From positions 310,001 through 374,000 of the forward strand of contig NZ_JACCFF010000003.1 of assembly GCF_013449725.1 (NCBI RefSeq): DNA of 64,000 nucleotides, written 5' to 3'. This stretch comes from Mycobacteroides sp. LB1 (GTDB lineage: Bacteria; Actinomycetota; Actinomycetes; Mycobacteriales; Mycobacteriaceae). The notes beneath the pieces are model-generated. The model saw nothing but the letters and a program-made list of their open reading frames with translations, did no database searches and was not told the origin of the DNA. The position numbers were made by a program, and so were the translations under genes. Shown one piece after another: positions 55,635 through 62,815 of the stretch; positions within the stretch are counted from its first letter, which is position 1, and every line of letters begins with the position of its first letter.

Positions 55635-55690
55635 GAGCAGACGCGTAGCGCACACAAAACGCGGGATACGCGTGCGCTGAGCGTCTGCTC
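55635..55690. repeat. Long interrupted palindrome
   Basis: GAGCAGACGC (55635-55644) and GCGTCTGCTC (55681-55690) are perfect arms, with a second AGCGCAC/GTGCGCT pair inside, around a centre of about 18 bp. It lies between the cspA terminator and the Rv3647c-like gene, ending 24 bp before its GTG. I recall this GAGCAGACGC motif as a common interspersed element in mycobacterial genomes, but did not check. Confidence 0.55.
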
Positions 55691-55714
55691 GCGGAGAAAG
55701 TACTGTCTGTCACT

Positions 55715-56293
55715 GTGAGCCAGCTGTCCTTCTTCTCCGCCGAGTCGGTGCCTCCCGAGGTCACCGATCTGGCAGGGCTGTTGGCCGGTCCCGGTCAGGT
55801 GATGGTCAGCGGCTCCGGCGCCCGGATATCGGTGGTCGTCGATCAGCCCTGGCGTGCGCTGGCCCTGGCGGAGATGATCACCGAGACCGGTCTCCAGGCC
55901 GAAATGAGCCACACCGACGAGAACCACCCGCTGGTGCGTACGGCCATAGACCCAACGGTGCTGCCGATTGCCCACGAGTGGACCCGTGGGGCGGTGAAAA
56001 CCGTGCCTGCACAGTGGCTCCCGGGAGCGCGCGAGCTGCGCGCCTGGGTGCTCGCCGCGGGTTCCCCGGAGGCCGACCGTTACCTGCTGGGCCTGGATCC
56101 ACACGCTCCCGACACCCACTCGCCATTGGCGGCTGCGCTGATGCGGGTGGGCATCGCCCCGACTTTGATCGGAACACGCGGTGCCAATCCCGCGTTGCGG
56201 ATCAGTGGGCGGCGCCGGCTGGCGCGGCTCCTGGAGAACATCGGAGAACCCCCCGGAGACACCGAGGCATTTCGCGCCTGGCCCAGGGTCTAG
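55715..56293 (+). CDS. Conserved actinobacterial protein (Rv3647c-like)
   Basis: A 192-aa protein from GTG. Nothing in it points to catalysis; visible are LAGLLAGPGQVMVSGSGARISVVVDQPWRALALAEMI near the start and LISGRRRLARLLENIGEPP-like basic end (ALRISGRRRLARLLE). It sits between cspA and topA, as Rv3647c does, and that order is the main ground for the name. Function unknown. Confidence 0.85.
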   Translation: MSQLSFFSAESVPPEVTDLAGLLAGPGQVMVSGSGARISVVVDQPWRALALAEMITETGLQAEMSHTDENHPLVRTAIDPTVLPIAHEWTRGAVKTVPAQWLPGARELRAWVLAAGSPEADRYLLGLDPHAPDTHSPLAAALMRVGIAPTLIGTRGANPALRISGRRRLARLLENIGEPPGDTEAFRAWPRV

Positions 56294-56468
56294 CAGGGGC
56301 TTAGTACGGCTCGGGACACGCTTTTAGTGACCCTGAAATCGGGAATACCGGAGCCCATATGCAAGGCTAGGTTTGCGCAATTGGCGTGGGGGTGTCATCT
56401 TGTGACCACGGTGGACCGCCGGTACACCGTACATACGCGGCTGAATGCGCAGGTAAGGAGACGAAGCA

Positions 56469-59237
56469 GTGCGACGGCTCGTCATCGTCGAATCACCGAC
56501 GAAGGCCCGCAAGATCGCTGGCTATCTCGGCGACGGATACGTCGTCGAGTCCTCGCGAGGCCACATCAGGGACCTGCCCCGTGCTGCTGCCGACGTTCCG
56601 GCCAAGTACAAATCGGAACCCTGGGCCCGCCTCGGGGTGAACGTCGATGCGGACTTTGAGCCCCTCTACATCGTCAGCCCCGAAAAGAAGGGGACCGTTA
56701 CCGAGCTCAAGAGCCTCCTTAAGGACGTCGACGAGCTCTACCTGGCGACAGACGGTGACCGCGAGGGTGAGGCCATTGCCTGGCACCTCCTGGAGACGCT
56801 CAAGCCCACGGTGCCGGTCAGGCGCATGGTGTTCCACGAGATCACCGAGCAGGCCATCAGGGCCGCCGCCAACGACCCGCGCGATCTGGACATCAACCTC
56901 GTCGATGCGCAGGAGACCCGCCGCATCCTCGACCGGCTGTACGGCTACGAGGTCAGCCCCGTGCTGTGGAAGAAGGTCGGACGGAACCTGTCCGCCGGGC
57001 GCGTGCAGTCGGTGGCGACCAGGATCATCGTCCAGCGTGAACGTGACCGCATGGCGTTCCGCAGCGCCGGGTACTGGGACCTGGGCGCCGAGCTGGATGG
57101 CGGCAGCGAGGCGAAGCCTCCTAAGTTCAACGCCCGCTTGGTCAGCGTGGACGCGCAGCGCGTGGCCTCGGGCCGAGATTTCGACTCTCTGGGCCAGGTG
57201 AAAAAACTCGACGAGGTATTGGTCCTCGACGAGGTCCGCGCCAACGCCCTGGTCGCCGGGCTTGCGCAAGCCACCCTGACGGTCGCCTCCGCCGAGGAGA
57301 AGCCTTACACCCGCAAGCCGTACCCGCCGTTTATGACGTCGACGCTGCAGCAGGAGGCCGGGCGCAAGCTGCGGTTCTCCTCCGAGCGCACCATGAGCAT
57401 TGCGCAGCGGTTGTACGAAAACGGCTACATCACGTATATGCGTACCGACTCCACGACGCTGTCGGAATCGGCATTGACGGCCGCACGCAGCCAGGCCGCG
57501 GAGTTGTACGGAAACGAATATGTGCATCCTTCGCCCCGGCAATACACCCGCAAGGTGAAAAATGCGCAGGAGGCGCACGAGGCCATTCGCCCGGCGGGTG
57601 AGACTTTCAAAACTCCCGGCCAATTGCATTCGTTGGTCGACAATGACGAATTCCGTTTGTACGAGCTGATTTGGCAGCGCACTGTTGCCTCGCAGATGGC
57701 CGATGCGCGCGGCACCACGCTGAGCCTGCGGCTGGCGGGTACCGCCACCTCCGGCGAGCAGGTGGTGTTCACCGCCAGCGGCCGCACCATCACGTTCTCC
57801 GGCTTCCTGTCGGCATACGTCGAGACCGTGGACGAGCTGGCCGGCGGCGAGGCAGACGATGAGGAACGCCGTCTGCCCCACCTCAAACAGGGCCAGACCG
57901 TCACCGTTGCCCAGCTGTCCGCAGACGGACACACCACCAACCCGCCGGCCCGCTACACCGAAGCCTCGCTCATTAAGTCGTTGGAAGAGCTGGGAATTGG
58001 GCGTCCGTCGACCTATTCGTCGATCATCCGGACCATCCAGGACCGCGGATATGTCCATAAGCGCGGCAGTGCGCTGGTCCCGTCATGGACCGCCTTCGCG
58101 GTGATCGGACTGCTTGAGCAACACTTCGGCCGGCTGGTCGACTACGACTTCACCGCCGCGATGGAGGACGATCTCGACGAGATCGCTTCCGGTAATGAAC
58201 GTCGCACAAACTGGTTGAACGCCTTCTACTTCGGTGGAGATCACGGCGCCGAGGGCTCGGTGGCACGCGCCGGCGGCCTCAAGCGCCTGGTGGGTGTGAA
58301 CCTGGAGGAGATCGACGCTCGCGAGGTCAACTCGATAAAGCTGTTCGACGACGACCAGGGCCGCGCCATCAATGTGCGCGTCGGCAAGAACGGGCCGTAC
58401 CTGGAGCGGATCATCACCGGTGAGGACGGCGAACCCACCCCGCAGCGTGCCAATGTCAAGGACGGCGTCACCCCCGACGAGCTGACCGTCGAGATGGCCG
58501 AGGAGCTGTTCGCGATCCCGCAGGAGGGGCGTGTGCTGGGCGTGGACCCGGTCACCGGACACGACATCGTCGCCAAGGACGGGCGTTTCGGCCCCTACGT
58601 CACCGAGGTGCTACCTGCGCCGCCGGAGCCGGAGGTAGAGGAAAAGCCGAAGCGCGGCGCCAAGAAGGTCGAAGGGCCGAAGCCGCGCACCGGATCGCTG
58701 CTCAAGACCATGACACTTGAGACCGTCACACTCGAGGACGCGCTGAAGCTGCTGTCACTGCCTCGGGTGGTCGGTGTGGACCCGGCCAACAATGAGGAGA
58801 TCACCGCGCAGAATGGCCGCTACGGCCCATATCTCAAGCGCGGCACCGATTCCCGCTCGCTGGCCACCGAGGATCAGATGTTCACCATCACCCTCGATGA
58901 GGCGCTCAAGATCTACGCCGAGCCGAAACGCCGTGGCGGGCAGGCCGCCTCGGCGGCGCCGCTGCGTGAACTGGGTGCGGATTCGGTGACCAGCAAGCCA
59001 ATGGTCATCAAGGACGGCCGCTTCGGCCCCTATGTCACCGATGGCGAGACCAACGCCAGCCTGCGCAAGGGCGATGACGTGCTGTCGATCACCGACGAGC
59101 GGGCCTCCGAGCTGCTCGCGGAGCGCCGTGCGCGTGGCCCGGTCAAGCGAGCCAAGAAGGCGCCGGCGAAGGCGGCCAAGAAAGCTCCAGCGAAGAAGGC
59201 GCCCGCGAAGAAGGCCGCAGCCAAGAAGGCGACCTAG
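56469..59237 (+). CDS. topA: DNA topoisomerase I
   Basis: A 922-aa type IA topoisomerase from GTG. The toprim domain has MRRLVIVESPTKARKIAGYL and the metal triad YLATDGDREGEAIAWHL. The active tyrosine is in GYITYMRTDSTTLSE. Instead of zinc fingers the C-terminal 300 residues hold four actinobacterial repeats (such as GRFGPYVT, GRYGPYLKRG) and a Lys/Ala-rich tail (KKAPAKAAKKAPAKKAPA) that helps strand passage. Relaxes negative supercoils; essential. Confidence 0.97.
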   Translation: MRRLVIVESPTKARKIAGYLGDGYVVESSRGHIRDLPRAAADVPAKYKSEPWARLGVNVDADFEPLYIVSPEKKGTVTELKSLLKDVDELYLATDGDREGEAIAWHLLETLKPTVPVRRMVFHEITEQAIRAAANDPRDLDINLVDAQETRRILDRLYGYEVSPVLWKKVGRNLSAGRVQSVATRIIVQRERDRMAFRSAGYWDLGAELDGGSEAKPPKFNARLVSVDAQRVASGRDFDSLGQVKKLDEVLVLDEVRANALVAGLAQATLTVASAEEKPYTRKPYPPFMTSTLQQEAGRKLRFSSERTMSIAQRLYENGYITYMRTDSTTLSESALTAARSQAAELYGNEYVHPSPRQYTRKVKNAQEAHEAIRPAGETFKTPGQLHSLVDNDEFRLYELIWQRTVASQMADARGTTLSLRLAGTATSGEQVVFTASGRTITFSGFLSAYVETVDELAGGEADDEERRLPHLKQGQTVTVAQLSADGHTTNPPARYTEASLIKSLEELGIGRPSTYSSIIRTIQDRGYVHKRGSALVPSWTAFAVIGLLEQHFGRLVDYDFTAAMEDDLDEIASGNERRTNWLNAFYFGGDHGAEGSVARAGGLKRLVGVNLEEIDAREVNSIKLFDDDQGRAINVRVGKNGPYLERIITGEDGEPTPQRANVKDGVTPDELTVEMAEELFAIPQEGRVLGVDPVTGHDIVAKDGRFGPYVTEVLPAPPEPEVEEKPKRGAKKVEGPKPRTGSLLKTMTLETVTLEDALKLLSLPRVVGVDPANNEEITAQNGRYGPYLKRGTDSRSLATEDQMFTITLDEALKIYAEPKRRGGQAASAAPLRELGADSVTSKPMVIKDGRFGPYVTDGETNASLRKGDDVLSITDERASELLAERRARGPVKRAKKAPAKAAKKAPAKKAPAKKAAAKKAT

Positions 59238-59243
59238 TACAGC

Positions 59244-59290
59244 GGGTCGGGGGTACCTCCCGCTTGCGGGGGGAGAGCGCAGCGACCGGG
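59244..59290. repeat. GC-rich nested hairpin element between convergent genes
   Basis: GGTCG...CGACC arms enclose CCTCCCGC-TTGC-GCGGGGGG, between the topA stop and the end of the cyclase gene. It can fold in either strand and probably ends both transcripts. The core GGGGTACCTCCCGCTTGCGG looks like a dispersed mycobacterial repeat that I have seen elsewhere; copy number was not checked. Confidence 0.5.
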
Positions 59291-59294
59291 GGAT

Positions 59295-60854
59295 CTAACT
59301 GTGACGCGGACGCGCAACCTGCGTTGACACCGTGCGGCCACGAAGCTCGACGGTCTCGCCGACGTCCCAGCGCAGGGCTTCTTCGTCTCGGGCTTCCATG
59401 ACGGCGGACGCCGAGGCCAGCACATTTCCCGGCTCGTTCTTGGCCAGCTCGGTCAGGCGGGCGGCCTCGTTCACGGGGTCGCCGATGACGGTGTACTCGA
59501 AACGCGCCTGCGCTCCGATATGGCCGGCGATGGCCCGTCCCGCGGAGACTCCGATGCCGAAGTCGTTGGAGCCCAACACATTGGTGAGCCCGTCGGCCAG
59601 CTCACGGGCGGCGGCCAGTGCGGCGGCGGCGCCGTCGGGGTGGTCGATGGGTGCACCGAAGATGGCCAGTGCGGCGTCACCCTGGAACTTGTTGACGAAG
59701 CCGCCGTGCGTGTTGACGGTGTCGACGATGACCCGGAAGAACTCGTTGAGCACTTGCACGACGACCGCCGGACCGCGGGTGGACGCCAACTGCGTGGAAC
59801 CCACCAGGTCGACGAAAAGCACTGCGACGCTGCGTTCCTGGCCACCGAGTTCAGTGCCGTATTCAAGTGCCCGGCGGGCGACGTCCTCGCCCACGTAGCG
59901 GCCGAATAGATCACGCAGGCGCTGCCGTTCGCCCAGATCACGCACCATGTCGTTGAACCCCGCCTGCAACAGTCCCAGCTCGCTGGCGTCGTAGATGGGC
60001 ACGTGGGCGTTGTAGTTGCCGCGCTGCACTTCGCTAAGCGCCCAACGTAGTTGGCGCAGCGGGTCGGCGATCGAGGTGGCGACCAGCAGGGTCCCCATTA
60101 GTCCGATGGCCAGCGCGATGATCGCCAGGATCAGGATGGAGCCGGTGAGATTTTCGGCGCCAGACTTGAGATACCCCGCTCGCTGTCCCACCACGGTGAG
60201 CACGATCGCCAGGATCGGCACGCCGGAGCTCAGCGCCCAGGTGAGGATCTGGCGGACGATAACGCCTGGAGCGGTGACATTTTCGGGGACGCCGCGCCGT
60301 AGTGCCTGGATGGCGACCGGACGGAGGACGCGTTCGGACTGCAAGTAGCCGATGATGCTGGTCGTGGTGGCGCCGAGCACGGTGGCGAACATGGCGACCA
60401 GGATCGAGCTGTGTGTGGACGACCAGGTGACGGCGACGAAGATCGCGCCACCGACGAGCCACGTCGCCACGCTGATAACGGTCCGGTAGAAGGGCATCTG
60501 TAAGGCGCGGACGCGGACCGCCTCAGAACCCTCGGATTCGAAGTCGGGGGAGCTGTACTGCCAGCGCAGAACCGGTAACAGCAGGTAGGTGCTGACGATG
60601 GCGCCGGCCACAAACAGGATGAACAGCGAGACACCGAGGATGACGAGCCGTTCCGTGCCGAGCTCAGTCAGTTCGACGCGGTCGCTCGGCGGTAGACCGA
60701 ACCGCAGGAAGCCCAGCACGAACAACGCGCCGACCAGGTTTGACTGGGCGATACCCATGATGAAGAGCGGCCATGGGGTACGTAAGACCCATCTGGAGTA
60801 CCGGGCTGCGCGTGCAAGCGGGCGCTGGTCAGCCGTTCCCTCCGCGCCAGTCAC
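59295..60854 (-). CDS. Membrane class III adenylate cyclase with HAMP domain (Rv3645-like)
   Basis: A 519-aa protein. Six membrane helices (residues about 30-260), HAMP (IADPLRQLRWALSEVQRGNYNAHVPIYDASELGLLQAGFNDMV), then the cyclase domain: VAVLFVDLVGSTQL (first metal Asp), VNKFQGDAALAIFGAP (substrate Lys and second Asp) and ARFEYTVIGDPVNEAARL with the Asp and Asn for purine and transition state. All catalytic residues are kept, so it should make cAMP, the ligand of the CRP at 24243-24917. Rv3645 is the dominant cyclase responsive to fatty acids in M. tuberculosis. Confidence 0.95.
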   Translation of the reverse strand: MTGAEGTADQRPLARAARYSRWVLRTPWPLFIMGIAQSNLVGALFVLGFLRFGLPPSDRVELTELGTERLVILGVSLFILFVAGAIVSTYLLLPVLRWQYSSPDFESEGSEAVRVRALQMPFYRTVISVATWLVGGAIFVAVTWSSTHSSILVAMFATVLGATTTSIIGYLQSERVLRPVAIQALRRGVPENVTAPGVIVRQILTWALSSGVPILAIVLTVVGQRAGYLKSGAENLTGSILILAIIALAIGLMGTLLVATSIADPLRQLRWALSEVQRGNYNAHVPIYDASELGLLQAGFNDMVRDLGERQRLRDLFGRYVGEDVARRALEYGTELGGQERSVAVLFVDLVGSTQLASTRGPAVVVQVLNEFFRVIVDTVNTHGGFVNKFQGDAALAIFGAPIDHPDGAAAALAAARELADGLTNVLGSNDFGIGVSAGRAIAGHIGAQARFEYTVIGDPVNEAARLTELAKNEPGNVLASASAVMEARDEEALRWDVGETVELRGRTVSTQVARPRHS

Positions 60855-60947
60855 CCGTTAACCGTAGCTGTAGGCGGTGACGGAGAGGTTTCACACGCCT
60901 AATGCGCATGCCCAGGGCGTCGGTCTTGGCGACTAGGGTTGGGGGTA

Positions 60948-62153
60948 ATGAGCGGGGTTTTCGGGCGCCTGGTGGATCAGGGAGCGGTGGTTTCCACGCT
61001 CTCGTCCGCGGCATTGGGTTCACGCGGTGGTGAGGCGGGTCGCATGACCCACGCGTGGTTGTTTACCGGGCCGCCGGGGTCGGGCAGGTCGGTGGCGGCT
61101 TTGTGCTTTGCCGCGGCGTTGCAATGTGAGGCCGAGGGACAGGTGGGCTGCGGAGAATGCCGCGCCTGTACGACGACGATGGCCGGAACCCACGCTGACG
61201 TGCGCAGAGTCGTGCCCGAGGGGTTATCGATCGGCGTCGACGAGATGCGCGCCATCGTGCAGACCGCGTGGCGCCGGCCGAGCACCGGTCGTTGGCTGGT
61301 GGTGCTCATCGAGGACGCCGACCGGTTGACGGAGGGCGCGGGCAACGTGCTGCTGAAGGTTGTCGAGGAGCCGCCGGCGCGGACGGTGTTCCTGCTGTGC
61401 GCGCCGTCGGTGGACCCAGAGGACATCTCCATCACGCTGCGGTCGCGCTGTCGGCATGTGGCGCTCGTCACTCCATCGGTGGCGGCCATCGCTGAGGTGT
61501 TGATGGACCGCGATGGGATCGATGTCGAGCAGGCGCAATGGGCGGCCTCGGTGAGTGGCGGCCATGTGGGCCGGGCCCGGAGGCTGGCCACCGATGAGCA
61601 GGCCCGGGCGCGCCGACTTCGGGCATTGGGGCTGGCGCGGGAGGCCGCCACCCCGTCGCGGGCGTATGCCGCGGCCGAGGAGCTGGTGACGAGTGCCGAT
61701 ACCGAGGCCAAGGAGCTGACGGCCGCACGCAACGAGGCCGAAGAGGAAGAATTAAAGACGGCGCTCGGGGCCGGGGGCACCGGCAAGGGGGCGGGGACGG
61801 CGCTGCGCGGATCCGCAGGTGTCTTGAAAGACCTCGAACGCAAACAAAAATCGCGTCAGACACGGGCGTCGCGTGACGCCTTGGACCGCACGCTGATCGA
61901 TTTGGCCACTTATTTCCGAGATGCCTTGGTGCTGTCGTTCGGTGCCGCCCAGGAGGGGCGGGTCGCGTTGCATCATCCCGATATGGCCGACAGGCTCGGG
62001 CCGATGGTGGACAGGGTCCCGCCTGAACAGCTGCTGCAGTGCATCGAGGCGGTGCTGGAGTGCCGGGAAGCGCTGGCGATCAACGTGAAGCCCAAGTTCG
62101 CAATCGACGCGCTAGTCGCGACCGCGGGACAGGCGTTGCGCCCGTCTGAATGA
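60948..62153 (+). CDS. holB: DNA polymerase III delta-prime subunit
   Basis: A 401-aa AAA+ clamp-loader subunit from ATG 60948. The P-loop GPPGSGRSVAAL has Arg where an active ATPase has Lys, as in inactive delta-prime. The zinc Cys are in CEAEGQVGCGECRACTTT, the sensor region is VVLIEDADRLTEGAGNVLLKVVEEPP, and the SRC motif is LRSRCRHV. A charged linker (NEAEEEELKTALG) precedes the helical collar domain. Equivalent of Rv3644c. Confidence 0.94.
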   Translation: MSGVFGRLVDQGAVVSTLSSAALGSRGGEAGRMTHAWLFTGPPGSGRSVAALCFAAALQCEAEGQVGCGECRACTTTMAGTHADVRRVVPEGLSIGVDEMRAIVQTAWRRPSTGRWLVVLIEDADRLTEGAGNVLLKVVEEPPARTVFLLCAPSVDPEDISITLRSRCRHVALVTPSVAAIAEVLMDRDGIDVEQAQWAASVSGGHVGRARRLATDEQARARRLRALGLAREAATPSRAYAAAEELVTSADTEAKELTAARNEAEEEELKTALGAGGTGKGAGTALRGSAGVLKDLERKQKSRQTRASRDALDRTLIDLATYFRDALVLSFGAAQEGRVALHHPDMADRLGPMVDRVPPEQLLQCIEAVLECREALAINVKPKFAIDALVATAGQALRPSE

Positions 62154-62210
62154 GGTTGGGCGTCGGGATTCGGGTGCCGTAGACTCTCGGGCGCCGGGTT
62201 CGCCCGGCAC

Positions 62211-62283
62211 GCTGCCCTAGCTCAGTCGGTAGAGCAATTCACTCGTAATGAATAGGTCGGGGGTTCGATTCCCCCGGGCAGCT
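62211..62283 (+). tRNA. thrV: tRNA-Thr (anticodon CGT)
   Basis: Acceptor GCTGCCC pairs with GGGCAGC; D-arm AGCTCAGTCGGTAGAGC; anticodon arm ATTCA-CTCGTAA-TGAAT with anticodon CGT; T-arm GGGGGTTCGATTCCCCC. 73 nt, discriminator T, no encoded CCA. Such tRNA 3' ends are common sites for integration; beyond it gene content changes. The symbol is a guess; amino-acid identity is firm. Confidence 0.95.
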
Positions 62284-62490
62284 CAAACAAGCAGGTCGCA
62301 GGGTTATGATTGTTTGCTGGCTAACTGCCGGACCCCTGAAGTGGACACTAAATGGACACTAATTCGCACGGCGACGTGTATCCGCGCCTGTGTCTGCCGT
62401 ATCTACGCCGCTGTTGCGCTGGCAAATTCGACGGCGATACTATCCAGCAATGTCGGGCGGGGTGTGGAGCGGCTTTGCGGGGGATGCTGA
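62284..62490. other. Tandem repeat and non-coding junction after tRNA-Thr
   Basis: The 207 bp between tRNA-Thr and the WXG-like gene hold no convincing gene. TGGACACTAA is repeated in tandem (62342-62351, 62353-62362; 11-bp period). The frame that crosses this region starts within the tRNA and is not protein-like. It may be a remnant of an integration junction. Confidence 0.4.
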
Positions 62491-62808
62491 GTGACTAACC
62501 ATTTGCAGGTCAATCCTGAGTTGTTGCACCGGTCCGCCGACGAGATGGATCGGTTGTTGGCTGCGCACCGCGCCGCGCATACCAAGGCGCACGGTTTGAT
62601 CAATGCGGCGACGTCAGGATGGGTCGGTGGCGCGGCCACCGCGTTGGGGTCTGAGTCGACCGAGTGGCAGGGCCACTCCAAGCACGTCGAGAACGAGTCG
62701 ACCCACTACCGGGACGCATTCGACCAAATCGGCTATGCGTTCGCGACCACCGAAGAACAGACCGCAGTGAGCATAATCACCACCCGTCTGCCGCAGGCGA
62801 AGGCCTGA
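62491..62808 (+). CDS. Small WXG/EspC-like type VII secretion protein
   Basis: A 105-aa helical protein from GTG. MTNHLQVNPELLHRSADEMDRLLAAH resembles ESX-secretion-associated (EspC/DUF2580) starts, and the turn SGWVGGAATAL (W44-x-G46) fits the WXG helix-turn-helix. A clean YxxxD/E signal is not seen after the second helix. It lies eight bases upstream of a much larger WXG-like protein and is probably its partner, as EsxE/EsxF are for CpnT. Confidence 0.8.
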   Translation: MTNHLQVNPELLHRSADEMDRLLAAHRAAHTKAHGLINAATSGWVGGAATALGSESTEWQGHSKHVENESTHYRDAFDQIGYAFATTEEQTAVSIITTRLPQAKA

Positions 62809-62815
62809 AGCTCCG

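Noticed and set aside
56493..58058. 521-codon minus-strand frame opposite topA
   Set aside because: Shadow of topA codons; no domain, ribosome site or promoter.
59140..59235. Repeated AAGAAGGCxCCxGCGAAG units
   Set aside because: Coding repeats of the Lys/Ala tail of TopA; usual for mycobacterial topoisomerase I.
62248..62490. 80-codon frame starting inside tRNA-Thr
   Set aside because: Begins within the tRNA T-arm and reads through the tRNA end, which always translates to a similar peptide; no protein features.
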